This document shows, one piece after another, positions 13,101-25,731 of a stretch of 64,000 nucleotides of DNA. The notes beneath the pieces were generated by a model, which did not search any database, had not been told where the DNA came from, and saw only the letters and a program-made list of their open reading frames with translations. Both the position numbers and the translations under genes were made by a program. Position 1 is the stretch's first letter. Every line of letters begins with the position of its first letter. The stretch lies in assembly GCA_020080175.1 (NCBI GenBank), contig JAGHQL010000034.1:102068-166067 (forward strand). The letters run 5' to 3'. This DNA is from Glutinoglossum americanum. Its lineage: Eukaryota; Ascomycota; Geoglossomycetes; Geoglossales; Geoglossaceae.

Positions 13101-14069
13101 CGCCAGAATCGCTCGCCTACAACCGATTCCGTGGGGCTTCTCGATTTAGCGCTGGAAGTCTGTTTCACTGAAGGAGTCCAAACACCCCCAACCTGGCCCC
13201 ACCCACTAGGATATAGTTAGATCTGTTGTTTAGGGCCCTCGCCTCAAAAAAGTTGTGGACGGGTTCCAACACGCAGATCTCCTACCTATCCAGACCAACG
13301 ACCACCACAAAAGTAGCCAACCAAGCCATCCCTCTGTCCTCCACCTCTCTGAGACCCAGACCTGCATAACGAACGCCTTTCCACCCTACTATCTACCTCC
13401 TGGACGGGTCAAACTCCGGCCCCCAGTTATCTCCATTCTTCGTATTCCGCATTCGACACCTCAGCCTCCCCTTGCATCCTCTTCGAGATCACCTCTACGT
13501 CTCCAGCCCGCATGAGCTCAACGACGGGCAGAGTTGCTTGAAGCCTACGCGCGGAGAGCACCAAAGCCCGCCGGATTCTCGTACGGCTGCCTACTCACAT
13601 TACACCACCCCCAATACGACGCATATCTCCCCCGACAAACGAAGGGGTCGCGCGAAAGCTCCTTAACTTTCAGCTTTCCCATCCTTTCTTCCTTGGTCCT
13701 CCATCTTCAACTCGGTACTGAATTTTCACCTCCGAAGAGGGGTGGCTGTATATTCGCACGCTTCGTGACGAGACCTACGATTACGACCTTAGAACAGGTA
13801 AGTCAATCCAAAGCTGTCTGGTGTGCCGATGCGGCCTAATTTTTTCACGTCTTACACGTTGGGGAGTCATAATACGAAATGCTGCTGATGACTGGGGTCT
13901 TTCAGCTAAATAGTTTTTCGCCAGCATTTCAGCCCTATTACATTACAGCATCTCAAAAGGATTGAAAAAAGCAAAGCATTTGAACAGTCTTTGACTTGTC
14001 TTACCAATCTCACCTGATACCTGAGTTCCCCGACCCGTCGCAAACCCGGCTTCGAATTCTCGAGTTGCT
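13100..14069 (+). promoter_or_regulatory. probable long 5' leader of PUF3 with a leader intron
   Basis: Pyrimidine- and CA-rich sequence without a plausible protein. A consensus donor (CAG|GTAAGT) at 13798 can pair with a TTTCAG acceptor ending at 13906, preceded by a branch-like GCTGATGAC, suggesting a spliced 5' UTR. The boundaries are inferred. Long leaders are common for fungal regulatory genes. Confidence 0.4.
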
Positions 14070-17000
14070 ATGGCAGAACGTTCTGGGGTCTCCAACAGAA
14101 ACGCCGCTTCTACGGCGAACAATGTAAACTCGACCATTTTCCGATTCTGCCCCAAGTACCCTTTTTTTGCTAATTAAGCTGACAAAATTTGTGTCTCAGG
14201 CACGACCTGTGCGTCTCGGCGAGTTCAACACGATTTCGTCCGGTAGAGCCAACGGTGAGGAATCTCGGTCTTCACAAGGCTCAGGCTTGGGCCAGACACT
14301 AGGGAATGGGGGCTCGAACTGGAACGGCGGGATCTGGGCGACTCCTTCTCTGGGAAATGCGTTTGGAAGCGCGAACAATGAAATTCCTCGACCACGCGGT
14401 GAGCACATATACAAGCTCTGGAAACTTCATGGTCGTGCTGACGGTTTTACGACAGAAGATAACTCTTATCTTTCTGGAGGTTCTGGGTCTTTTGAAGGCA
14501 AGATAGGTTCGGGCTCACTTGTAGCATCCTCCGACGTGGACACCTGGGGAAGTACTCGACAAGGGATACCTTGGAATGGAAACGAAACAACTTCACCTGC
14601 CATGTCCAGTGTCCCCATGACTGAAGCTGGGGGGTCTCCCGTTCGGCACCGCAACAGCAACCCCAACGCACCGCCGCTATCTTTATCCGATAATCCTCGT
14701 AGCCCGTCTCCATTCTTTTCTGTGGCCCGTCAGTCTGCCATTGGTCACCATAGCTCGCCGAGCAAGCCTTTCCTAGACCCTACCACTGGAAGCTTTGTGG
14801 CACCTCGCACCGCTGATGAGAGATCAAGCAATTTCGGAACTCCTGGAGACGGAAGAGGTCTAAGCAGATTCAGCACAGATGAGGAGAATCGGAGACATAT
14901 CAATTCTATTGTTGGTGGTGCATTGGATAGCGATGAAGCAAAGCGTCCTGGCAGGAACAACCGCCGACCCGTTCAATCGTCAGACTTACTCGGGTCGAAG
15001 AATGGGGCAGCGGCAAGGAGCGAGAGTCTTCCTCCTAACAGGGAAAGTACATCGCCTTCGATAGGTGCCCAGCATAACTCTCACATTGATAATACTGCTC
15101 CATATACCCAGTTTCCCCAAGTGGCAACACCTTTCAATCGACCAACTCACCATGGGCATACTTCCTCATTCTCTTCAGCCCAAGGCAGTTTACGGAAATT
15201 TGACGATTTGAATCGCGACTCTCAGGACGCTGAGGTGCTTGCGAGATTTGGGAGGTTCAGCCTAGACGGAAACGGGGATACAAATTCTTATACCCAACAG
15301 CCTAGCACTGGGGCCCCACAACCGTATTCGTCCCAGCCGCCGTACGATTTTGGCTATCACCGTCAGATGCATCCAAACATGCCACCGAATCTCTGGGGTT
15401 TGGATGATGGCACTTACGAACGCGGCCAGGAGTCCTTCACCCCAGACGGCTTCCCTGACAACGCATTTGGTGACCAATTCAGCGGGTTCAGGGTTCCTCG
15501 AATGAACAATGATCGGGGTACAATCTCTCCAGGCGGAAGCGACTACCGCCGAAATATCCACAGCCCGTCATATTATTCTACCGGTGGGACACCGCCCGCG
15601 AGTACCGATCCTTTCCGTGCACCATCTCGAGGAGCTAACCAGCCTGGCCGTGCACCACTGAACGGACATGTCCTAGACAAAAAGCTTCGGGGCCTCCAGC
15701 AGCAGCAGACCTACAATTCTCCCCAGCCCAATGCAATGATGATGCGTAATGAGCCTTATCGAGGGGCATTCTCACCTCACCCTTACGACTATCTTCGAGT
15801 CAGCCCACTTGCACCTTCGCTCACGCCATTCTTTTCCGGAATTCCAATGGCCGCAATTCCTGGCGGACCGATCGCTCCTCGAGGACCCGCACGCGACCAA
15901 CAAGATATAGGCCACAATCTCCGAAGTCTCCTACTGGAAGAGTTCCGTTCCAACACCAAGACTAGCAAGCGCTACGAGTTGAAGGTAGATTTACGATGCC
16001 AGAACAAACAGAACTCAGCTTACAATTTACAGGATATTTACAACCATATAGTTGAATTTAGTGGCGATCAACACGGTTCGCGGTTCATTCAGCAAAAGCT
16101 AGAGACTGCCAACAGCGATGAAAAGGACCAGGTTTTTCGCGAGATTCGGCCGAATTCCCTGCAACTGATGACCGATGTTTTTGGCAATTATGTGATCCAG
16201 AAGTTTTTCGAACATGGGAACCAAGTTCAAAAGACAATTTTGGCCGAGCAGATGAAGGGTCACATCTTGACTCTATCCATGCAAATGTATGGCTGCCGCG
16301 TAGTCCAGAAAGTTTGTTCCCCATTCCCCCATATCTTAGCCCACTCCACCGTTTACTGACCGCCACAGGCCTTGGAGCATATCCTGACCGATCAACAAGC
16401 TGCGCTCGTGAGAGAACTTGATGGCCACGTCCTCAAGTGCGTGAAAGACCAGAACGGGAACCATGTCATTCAGAAGGCCATCGAAAGAGTGCCCGCTGAA
16501 CACATTCAGTTCATCATCAAGGCCTTTACTGGGCAGGTTCACAGTCTCGCTACCCACCCGTATGGATGTCGCGTCATACAGAGGATGTTAGAACACTGCG
16601 AAGAAAAGGCACAGACGTCAATCCTACAGGAGCTCCACTCTTGTACTTGGTCGTTGGTTCAGGATCAATACGGAAATTATGTCACCCAACACGTAATTGA
16701 GCACGGAAAAGAGGAAGACAAAGCCAAGATCATCGCCCTTGTTACTGGACAGATACTCCTCTTCTCAAAACACAAGTTTGCATCGAATGTCGTCGAGAAG
16801 AGTATTGAGTTCGGGTCGGATGACCAACGTCGAGATATTCTGGCTGCCCTGACCGCCGCCCGCCCAGATGGCACTTCACCACTACAGACCTTGATGAGAG
16901 ACCAATATGGAAACTATGTGATCCGTAAGTTCCTTTCGCACATCCAACCACTCGCTTGCTGATAGTATTACACAGAGAAACTTTTGGGACAACTCAAAGG

Positions 17001-17373
17001 AGCAGACCACGAGAGGCTTGTCGAACAAATAAGGCCGCAGCTCCAGGCATTGAAGAAATTTACATATGGGAAACAGATCACTGCTGTAAGCTAAGACCTA
17101 TCTGAAGCAGAATTCCCAGTAGCCTCTGACAATACTTCCCAGATTGAAAAACTCATTTCTACCTCCACCTCCCCTTCCCAGTCCACGACCCCCCCACCTG
17201 GATCATCCGCTGCCCCTACACCCCCCATGACATCCGAAGCGCAGTCTCCACAAAGCAGTTCTCTCCCTAGCACAAACACCAGCACAATTGATGGCCCTTT
17301 CGATACCGAGGCAACCGATAAGAAACAAAATAGCGGCGAATCGGGGCCCCAGGTCAGCATTGTTTCCGCTTGA
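14070..17373 (+). CDS. PUF3: Pumilio-family RNA-binding protein, Puf3 type
   Basis: RNA-binding regulator expected to bind UGUA-containing 3' UTR motifs; yeast Puf3 controls mRNAs for mitochondrial biogenesis. Exons from 14200 are clear (14200-16311, 16369-16924, 16976-17085, 17143-17373). The first exon, 14070-14123, is my choice because its phase fits; a more obvious donor at 14156 would break the frame. The model gives 1020 residues. About 620 N-terminal residues are low-complexity, rich in Ser, Gly, Asn and Pro. The Pumilio domain follows with eight repeats, showing [80 protein letters not shown] and YGNYVIQKLL. These three-residue signatures match those of Puf3 orthologues. A Ser/Thr/Pro-rich tail ends the protein. 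Confidence 0.9.
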
Positions 17374-18680
17374 GACCTACGTGTACGTTAAAAAGTCACC
17401 TCCGTACGCGAAATCAACATTGAGTGACCTCTGGGAGGTTTGGATTGCAAAGTTCGGCCGGTTCTTTACTCGCGGTCGATCGAATGGCAATCTGCAATTG
17501 CAAGCATGGTTTTCTTCACGGATACAGTTTGGCATAGGTTCTAACTACGTTCTTGTCGCTATTTTCTGCAGTCAGAAACTTGTAATCCCTAGGGATGTTT
17601 GATTCTATCCCTGACCTTCCCCTCTGTTTTCTTTCTCGTGTCAATTTGTCGCCCTGGCTGGCGGGTCCTCTCTAGCATCGGTTGTCGACGTTTTTTATAG
17701 GCTGCTCCCTCCTCGTGTGAGTGACCTTGGGCTTACCTGGCTGTGTACTGGCATCTGGGATAAAACGGATTGGAAAGGAATATGGCATGGAAAAATCTTT
17801 CGAAAAGAAGCAATCTGAGCGTATTTGCTGTCCAGAACAATCTATTCTCTGATGTAAATGCGTTTGGTTCTAGCTCACATTACAAACGCATTCACTTTCT
17901 TTATTGCGCTAGGGGATAATATTTATGAGGTATGCTTTCTCTCGATCCCACATGCGTGGGTGACGATTGTCTATGATTTCTATTCCCACCTAAGTCCGGT
18001 AATCTATATATCATCGAGTGAATAGCCTTGGCTTGGGCTTTCCTTGCGCCGTTTCCATTCCATTCTCGCGCTTCATGATTCCATACTGTTCCGCTTTCTC
18101 ACCGGTGACGCGGGTTCGGTCTCTTTTAATCTTTTGGCTTCTGCGAAATAAAAGGGTTGATACATATCGGGTATGTAGGTAGCAGGCGCCAACGTGAGAC
18201 GAAATACTAGTTCCTTTAAAGCATAAGTGCCAGACCTCATGCGCAGACGTACCGCAGTAGGTCACATAGATTAAGTAATCTATAGGTGGGCAAAACTTCA
18301 CTATCCATGTATAATAACTCTAGTCCTCCATGCAAAATTCCCAAGTTCGCTGTCCACCAAGTTAGCATGCGAGGAACGTTTCCTGATGCGTCGCGACCAC
18401 GTCCACCACACTTTACACTTCACCCAAAGAATCCAGATGATTCAGTCCCACTTCACAACGCCAGTCCTACCTTGCTCGACAAGTAACTTGGCCTTTTGAG
18501 TTGGTGTACCAAACTTGGTTCTTTAATACCGCTTCCATTTTCACTTCCGTCCTTAAGTCATCGATGACAAGTGCGCTAAGGTTTCTACCGCCCACTTATC
18601 ACAAGTAGCTATCCTTATTTGGCTCAGTTTTCTGAATCCCTGTGCTTTTGTAAGCTCAGAAACCTTCAGGTTACTAGAGG
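17374..18680. other. intergenic, PUF3 3' flank and RQC1 promoter
   Basis: No gene recognised in 1.3 kb. It carries a 10-bp perfect inverted repeat (AATGCGTTTG at 17857-17866 and its complement at 17883-17892, 16-base loop), which may be a 3' UTR or end-formation structure of the PUF3 transcript. The part nearest 18680 should contain the RQC1 promoter. Confidence 0.4.
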
Positions 18681-20793
18681 ATGTCTTCAAGGGCTCTACG
18701 TAAGGCGCAACGCCAACGTGAAGAGGAATTAGGTTCACTCAATCGGGATGACCACTCGGAACTGGATGTGACCTTTGATCGGGATGAACTCGACACCATC
18801 GCTGCACAGGCCAAACCGAACCCCTTTGCCATGTTAGGGGTTGAAGATGGAGAGGAAGAAGAAGCACCAGAAGATGAACAAGTCCCGGAAAGTACAGATA
18901 TCGTGAAGAAATCTATTTCCAAGCCAAAAAATAAGAAAAGAAAAAAGAAGGGCAAGAATAAAGCGCCTTCTGGAATGGCAGACGAACAGCTCGACGAAAT
19001 TGATGTAGCTCTACAATCCCTTGCTCTGAAAAACACCGCAACAAACAGACCTTCCGGTCAAGGCTTGACTGAAGCACAAGCGGCGGAGAATACTGAGTGC
19101 TTTTGCGAATTGCTGGCCATCGACACGCAGGGCCTTAATGCGACAAACGAGATGCGCCGTCTGTTTGGGCGAGTTGCTCTGGAGACAGATAGTGGGAACA
19201 ACCGCGCAGCTACCGGTGGTGGGAGGAGACGGGGAAGAGGGGAAGGCCTTGCTGGGGCGGTTGCAGGACAAGTGCCGGGGATGAGAGGAACGAGTTTGGG
19301 GCTTCGTAGGAATGTCTTTATCCAGGGGAAGGATACCTGGCCCCAAGCAACGGCAGGAGGGCTGGGAATGGAGGTTGTGGAGAAGAGGGAGGACGGCACG
19401 GTGGAATATAGGTTCGTGCACAACACAGCATACCAAGACGTGCAGAGGCAGTTTTTCATGTGTGTGGAGTCGTTTGACCCGGAGAGGATGATACAGCTTT
19501 TGGTTCACAACCGTAAGTATCACACGCAGCCTTACATTTACTCTCCTTTCTCACGTCTCTTTTTTTTCTCCTCCACTCTCCCGATCTAACAAGCACACAA
19601 CAAAAGCATATCATATTTCAACGCTCCTACAAGTTCATGAAATCGCTTTAGCGGAGAGAGACCATTCCACCGCTGGCGATCTCCTGGAGCGGGCTCTCTT
19701 CTCCCTTGGCCGCTCTTGTCACTCGACATTCGCAGCCAATCTTGCACAAGGCAAGGCGAGACTCAATTTTCGCAGGGCAGAAAATCGAGAGCTATGGCTC
19801 GCAACATGGAGATACATCAAGAACCTTGGAAGGCGAGGGACATGGCGGACAACATTTGAGTGGGCAAAACTCTTGCTGAGTCTCAGTCCCGGTGAAGACC
19901 CCTATTGCGTTGGTCTGATCATCGACCAGCTCGCGTTGAGGGCCAAGCTTGGGAAAGAACTGCTCGATCTCGCAGGTAGCCCAGTATTTGCCTCACAATG
20001 GGTCGACTACCCCAACATAGCATTCTCCGTGGCTCTAGCGCATGACCAACTCAAACAGCCAGAGAGAGCCAGATCAGCTTTGGCAGCGGCCATCCAAAAA
20101 TTCCCGTGGATCGTCTCGAGGATGTTAAAGGAACTCAACGTTGAGCGAGTTCCACCAACACTCTGGGGCTTGGAACCTCTAACCGTACCCGATCGGCTAC
20201 TATCTGAGTTGTACGTCGTCCGGTCAAAGGATATTTGGAATACGCCGGAAGCGACATCTCTTCTCGTCAAGGCTGCTGAAAAGGTCACCGAAATTGGCAG
20301 TCCATCACCCCGCTGGGACTCTCCCATAACGATCAGCCAAGCCCGCCACGTCCTTCTTAACGATATCCCTGCCCTTATTTCCCTCCTACCACAACACCTC
20401 CTCGATCCGGCAACATCGCCTCTAGATCCTTTTCCTCCAGTCGATGACGTGTCGCCATATACGACGCCAGCCAGCCCAACGGCTCACCAAGACACTGAAA
20501 TTGTACGTGAGTTGCGAAATATCGAAGCTTTCTTTCTCAGTCTTTGTCCGCCGACCGAGACGGCACCCGATACCGTCCCCTGGCAGGAGTTGCACACCTA
20601 CGTTGGGGAGGTGGCTCAAAACAACAATGCTAACGAGTCAACCATTGCAGATCGCGCGAGACGCCTGACCCAACTGCTCGAGGCGCTGGAGGCACGCCTA
20701 TCTCGGCATTCACCGCCTAGCACAGAACAAACGCAAACAGCTGGCGGAGTCCAGACGCGAGCACCCCCTCGCGATACGCCAGCTGACTCTTGA
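18681..20793 (+). CDS. RQC1: Rqc1/TCF25-like ribosome quality control protein
   Basis: Member of the TCF25/Nulp1/Rqc1 family. Yeast Rqc1 works in the ribosome quality control complex with Ltn1, which ubiquitinates stalled nascent chains on 60S subunits. Two exons (18681-19512 and 19607-20793, 94-nt intron) give 672 residues. The N-terminus is acidic and then strongly basic (SKPKNKKRKKKGKNKA). A glycine/arginine-rich stretch follows, then the conserved TCF25 core, with YQDVQRQFFMCVESFDPE and, across the splice, YHISTLLQVHEIALAERDHS and AGDLLERALFSLGRS. This core is predicted to be alpha-helical repeats. The C-terminus is variable. Older annotations call this family a transcription factor. Confidence 0.88.
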
Positions 20794-21081
20794 AAATAGC
20801 TAAAAGCTGCCGAAATTAGAGTTGAGGGATTCCACAGCTTCCAAAGTAGGCAAACGAGAGGGAGTACGGTGAGAATCAGCCTACAGGGACCCTCTTTTGT
20901 GTGGGGGAAGCGAGAAAAGAGTGGGGGTTTGAGGAGGAACGAAGTGCCCGAAGCGGATGGGGATCGTCATCTACGACGGCAAAAGAGAAACCCCGGGGGG
21001 TTGTTGTCGTTGTCGTTGTTGCTCTTGCTTGCTCTTGCCGTTGCTGTTGCTGTTGCTGTAGATACATTATCACATCGACGT

Positions 21082-21111
21082 ACATGGCGTGCATGGCGTG
21101 CATGGCGTGCA
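21082..21111. repeat. 9-bp minisatellite (CATGGCGTG unit)
   Basis: Three tandem copies of a 9-base unit ending in GCGTG, in noncoding sequence. Confidence 0.85.
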
Positions 21112-21724
21112 CAGGCCTCGACGTGAACCAAGCAAGAGAAGAAAAAAATAACACGGAGAAAAAAGCCCGACTATAAACGAAGCACCAAGACAATGCGTTG
21201 GACGCACGCCCTGACAAGCAACGGAGCGACGAAAACCAGAGCCAGAGCAAAAATAAGCCCGCATGAACCGATAGATGGGTGGTTTTCCTTTTCTTTTTTC
21301 TTTTTTTTCCCTCTTCTTTCCTGGGGCGACCCACCGGCTCGAAGCATCGACAAGCCCAAGCAAATAAGAATTTGCCTGCCCCGTTGGCTCGTATGAATAA
21401 AACAAAACGATCAAAGGTTGGGAGCGCATGAGCGGCGAAAGCCACCCCCTGCGACTGCTCAGCTCTCTGCCCTTTACTTTTTTCTTTTTCCCTTTTCTTC
21501 TACCCCACTCGGGATCCAGCATCGCGCGAGTCAGCCTCCAGCCGGACACGCACACCCGTTCGTAAAAATACACACGTCCACATGCGTATGCGTATATATA
21601 AATATAAACATAAACACAAATACGGGCGATACGCGTATGCGGAATGGGAAAATGTGACGAGAGAGGCATTGTCCGGTCCCTCTCTCCGCCTCGGGGGGAG
21701 ACTTGCAAGCTCAGCTCCCCTTCC

Positions 21725-21753
21725 GTCTGTCTGTCTGTCTGTCTGTCTGTCTG
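21725..21753. repeat. (GTCT)n microsatellite
   Basis: Seven uninterrupted tetranucleotide copies. Confidence 0.95.
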
Positions 21754-22097
21754 CCTTGCCCTGCGCTTCCCTGCAGAGCCAAGACGAAAGCAGGGTGAGG
21801 TGAGGTGAGGTGGGAAGCTGCAAGGCGGTGGGGCAAAGACGAGGCGAGGTAAGGTAAGCGGCAAGCCCCTCAGGCGCCGAAGCGGAGAGCACGAGAAGAG
21901 GAGGAAAAGGAAAAAGAAAAGAAAAGAAAAAAAATAAATTAAAAAGTTTAAAAAATAAAAAATAAAAAATAAAAAAAAATAAATTGATATGGAATTGTTT
22001 ACATGGCCATCGGAGGTGATGTCCCTTTCCGTCCCTTTCCTCCGCACGGATCTTTTTCTTTTTTCTTTTCCTCACCTCCGCCCCCAAAAAAGCCGCT

Positions 22098-22128
22098 TAT
22101 TATCATTATTATTATTATTATTACTATT
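22098..22128. repeat. (ATT)n microsatellite
   Basis: Run of ATT units with slight interruptions at both ends. Confidence 0.85.
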
Positions 22129-22274
22129 GATCCCCCCTCCCCTTCCCTCAATTTATTTTTTCTTCTTCTTCTTCTTTCTTCATCTGGATTCTCTTTCCGT
22201 GTTTTGGTTTGGTTTTCTCGTTTGTTTGGATCGTTGCGTGCGTGAGATAACCCGAAACGGTCCAGGGTCTGAAG

Positions 22275-22296
22275 AAAAAAAAAAAAAAAAAAAAAA
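22275..22296. repeat. poly-A tract, 22 bases
   Basis: Uninterrupted A run in noncoding sequence. Confidence 0.95.
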
Positions 22297-23031
22297 GAAG
22301 TAATTTCCGCAGGGCTGGGGGTTTTTTTCGGGGTTCGTATTTCCCCGCACCAGCAGCGGAAAATCGGCAGGGGGACGGGGAAAATCGGTGGGCGCCGTGA
22401 CCCGGAAATGCTTGTTGTTGCTATGTTTTCTTTTGCGATTTGCGTGAGGGTTGAGACGTTAAGGGAGGTGGCACGGATCGGGCGTCGGTGTTGACATTGA
22501 GTCTTTTCAAAGCCGTGAATCGTGAATACGGTATATACATTATAATCTCTACAGTAGTTAATGTACATACGCAGTGAGGCCGTAAGTTCTGTGCCTTCCG
22601 TCCTGTTTTTGTAATCCCCAAATGAAAATCCCATGGCGGTGATGGTGGAACCCAAGGAAAAAAGCATGATAATGCGCAAACTTCAAATCTCCTGCGCATC
22701 TCCCCTCTAGAGATGCGCAGGGAGGGGGGAATAAAAAAGGCCGTTTCAATGCAGTGCCAAACACAGCTAGGTATAAAGTACAAGAGTCAAGCTCCACTCC
22801 ATGGTGGCAAGAGTAAGTAAAACATGTCGTTACGGGGGTATAGCCAAACCGCGCCTAGGGGACACACCCAGTGTACCCTTCTTTCCCGAATCCGCGCCTA
22901 GAGCTCTGCATTGAGCCCGCAGAGGCGCGCCTTATGCTGGGGCGCTGGTGGCCCAACCACCAAAGGGTGAGAGGAACACGGAAAGAAGCAAGAATTATAA
23001 ATGTCTAGAATGAAAACTCGCCATGTGCTGA

Positions 23032-23401
23032 TTATATGAATCCGTCGACCGCACGTACGGGGATAGGGCGTGCCGCGAGCATGATTGGCCCAACCGCACC
23101 AACCTCATCAGCAAGGTCGTGCTTGGTGCTGGAGAGTGAACTCTGCCGGGAATGCGAGGAGTGCGTCAAGAACATGAAAGATGCTGAGCCAGTCGAGATG
23201 CGTCGGGAGGCGAAGTCCGTGAATGTTAGGCATTTGCGGTTGCCGCTATTCATAGGATTCGTCAGTGTGACGTTGCCATTGCTGCGTGAGACAATGTCCT
23301 CATCATCGTCATCGTAGAAGGAAACGCTTGAACGGCGTCGGCTGTGGGCCTTATAGTCCTCGTCGTCGCCCTCGCAATCGTCCCCGCCGTCGTAATCACT
23401 A

Positions 23402-23451
<50 letters not shown>

Positions 23452-24886
23452 AAAGCCGGGACTCTGCTGAGGGGTACTCGAGCCGGAAGAAATGAATTCC
23501 AACGCTCTCTTCGTGGGTGTCGGAATGCGCTTCGGGGGTTCAAATGGGGATGATAGGCAAGCGGATGTAGGCGTAGCGGTGGAGCTGCCTTCACCGTTCC
23601 TGCTCCTGACGCCGGGCTGCCGCGGCTTCCGTACCTCCCTCGCCTCCAAACTTTTCATCAGCGCCTCGAATCGCTCGACTGAGTTTTGCTCCGGGCTCGT
23701 GGCGAGCTCTGCTACACCGGGTATACAATTCGTCATGAATACGCGGTCGAGAATTGTCTCCCTCCTTGGCGAGGAGGGACTCATCAGTCCAGAGTGCTCC
23801 TCCGCATACGTCGATGATGGCGAGCCGGAGTCGATATGAACCACTGCGTGGCCCTCAGCTACCGGAGTCAAGGGCGTCTCGTATACGGGTGATGACAGCT
23901 CAGATGTCCCTCTGCTGTAGAACGACTTCCTGTCCGATTCGCTGCTGGACAGTTCGCTGCGCATCGAGCGCACAGAAGAGGAGGGGCTAAGGAGTGTCGT
24001 ACTTGGCTGGCCGCTTGCGGCAAAATTAGAGGAACTGTAATGTTTTTGAGTGTTTAACTTCAGCGTTCTTGAAGAATTGCTGAATCCCCACCCGGGGTCA
24101 AACACGCTGCCCGGCTCGAATCTTGGTTTCAAATGGCCTTGTATCACTTGATACCAATCCTGGATGTTGTGAGCGTCTTGCGGCACCGTGCGAAAGTGAA
24201 GAGTATTTGGCCGTGACCTTATGGGTACGGCGCCCCCAGACTGGCTAGACCGGCGTTTGCTGCTGGGGGGACCCTGATCGAGCGTCACAACGAGCGTTGG
24301 TAGCACTGGGCCTGGCTTCCTGTATGCCATGTCTTCAATGCAGATAGACTTGATCGAGTCCAACGGATATCGCACGATGCATTCCGTGTCACCCTGCAGA
24401 GACAAGAACGTGACATCTGGTCAGACGTTGCACCGTACGAAGAATATCTCTTTTCTTTCTTCAGAGGAGACATACCTGCTGCTTGTGTATTGATAGCCAA
24501 ATGGCCTCCGGAGCCTGGGTTTGAAGGTCAACACCGGTGGTTGACATATTCTGCGAAGCAAACTTGAGATGTTTCCGTGGCGACGGAAACGCTCCCGCTG
24601 AGATGCGCCTGGGAACCGCCGGCCGTTGCGGCGGCAATTGATCTGAACGATCCGGTCCTAGACAAACATATCGTGTCTACGGCTCACCAAATCGTCGTCA
24701 GCGGGACATTGTCTAAAAGAATACAGCAAAACACCAATTCTCCACCGAGACCGCTACCGGATCGTTTTGTGGGAGGAGCATCTCCCTTACCTTCCATATG
24801 GCCCTGCCAATGATGATATTCCGCTCTGGGGGGACCAGCAAGAAGCCCTCCATGATCCGAAAGAAGTGGTGGATGAATCTTGAAGC
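23032..24886 (-). CDS. PH-like domain protein with poly-Asp tract (5' end unresolved)
   Basis: Resolved exons, running leftwards: 24886-24791 (MEGFLLVPPERNIIIGRAIWK), 24676-24476 (TRYVCLGPDRSDQLPPQRP onward) and 24393-23032; phases close. The pattern 'GRAIWKTRYVCLG ... ILVVTLDQ ... FRTVPQDAHNIQDWYQVIQGHL' looks like a pleckstrin-homology fold, with a Trp in the final helix, so membrane or protein binding is plausible. About 300 residues of low-complexity Ser-rich sequence follow. A conserved-looking block (ERFEALMKSLEAREVRKP) and about 17 consecutive Asp residues near 23400-23452 come next. I recall similar uncharacterised PH proteins in Pezizomycotina. One or more upstream exons probably lie in 24886-25140, where a good donor sits at about 25071, but I could not join them with confidence. 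Confidence 0.65.
23400..23452 (-). repeat. GAY triplet repeat coding poly-aspartate
   Basis: Near-perfect GTC/ATC run on the plus strand, read as GAC/GAT on the coding strand. It encodes about 17 Asp in a row inside the PH-like protein. The mix of both codons suggests some selection for Asp rather than pure slippage. Confidence 0.85.
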
Positions 24887-25451
24887 CTGCAAGCGAACAA
24901 AGCCGGAGGGGCGACGTTGGTATCGATAACAAACACCGTCGCCAAAACCCTGGAATATCTCGATCAGTCAACCAATTCAGAACGCTAGAGGGTGCTGCCA
25001 AAGTTCGATGCAGAAACAGTCTTCGCGGGGAGGAAGAATGCGAGAGGACGAGATACTTACGGTAATGACAGAAAACGGAAAAAGCGGTTCCAGGGAGTAG
25101 AGTCGTGAGGTAGGGAGAAAAAGCAGAAAAAATTCGTTACTTGAACCTACATGCCCGGGTTTGGCGCTTGCTTTAAACTTCCGGCGTCTGGATATCAAAT
25201 ATGAGGAAGGGGGAAGGGCCGGCCGACGGAAACAGCGAACCGGGGCCCTCCTGGGCGCAACGTCAATGTCACAGAGATCACAGCGATAGAGGAGGGCGAG
25301 AGAGGCGAGAGAGACCCGAAAGAGAACGGAGGGCAGGGAAACCCCAGATGTCAAATTTAAACGGGCTTGGGGGCGAATCCCGAGAGGGAAGGAATCGGTT
25401 TTCCTTGTGGAAGAAGAGGGGCACCAAGGGCCGGGATGGCGATTGGATAAA

Positions 25452-25547
25452 GATGGGGGGAGGATGGGGAGGCGGATGGGGAGGTGGATGGGGTGGATGG
25501 GATGGATGGGATGGATGGGATGGATGGGATGGATAGGATGGATGGGG
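25452..25547. repeat. (GGATG)/(GGATGG) tandem array
   Basis: About 95 bases of degenerate GGATG-type units becoming regular toward the right end. G-rich strand is plus. Confidence 0.9.
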
Positions 25548-25702
25548 CAGAGAAGGACGGGGGGGTCTTTGCGTTGCATGACGAGCATCATGCGCGCTCG
25601 GCGCAACGGACTAGCCAAATCAGATCAGGCTATCGGATTATCCCAGGATAGACCACGCGCCCATCGCCCATTGCATCTGCATAAACCAAATGACGAGTTT
25701 CG

Positions 25703-25731
25703 GGGGTCCTTGGGTCCTTGGGTCCTTGGGC
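25703..25731. repeat. 8-bp minisatellite (GGGTCCTT unit)
   Basis: Three perfect copies. Confidence 0.9.

Larger units (their letters stand above)
20794..23031. other. simple-sequence-rich intergenic region, left part of island
   Basis: About 2.2 kb with no credible gene. Long open frames here are created by repeats (poly-Lys, poly-Ile, poly-Phe products). It holds a GTT/GCT-type triplet run near 21001-21060, a 9-bp minisatellite, a tetranucleotide repeat, A-rich and AAAT-rich tracts at 21922-21985, an ATT run, a TTC run and a 22-base poly-A. The part next to 23031 should be the 3' UTR of the PH-like gene. Confidence 0.6.

Noticed and set aside
13255-13839. Overlapping frames of 64-101 codons in the PUF3 leader
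   Set aside because: Pro/Ser/His-rich with no conserved pattern; best read as untranslated leader.
14070-14155. PUF3 exon 1 extending to the donor at 14156
   Set aside because: It leaves phase 2, whereas the next exon needs phase 0; the donor at 14124 fits.
21070-22047. 325-codon minus-strand open frame
   Set aside because: Product is repeat-driven poly-Phe/Leu/Lys and Arg-rich low complexity; no conserved segment.
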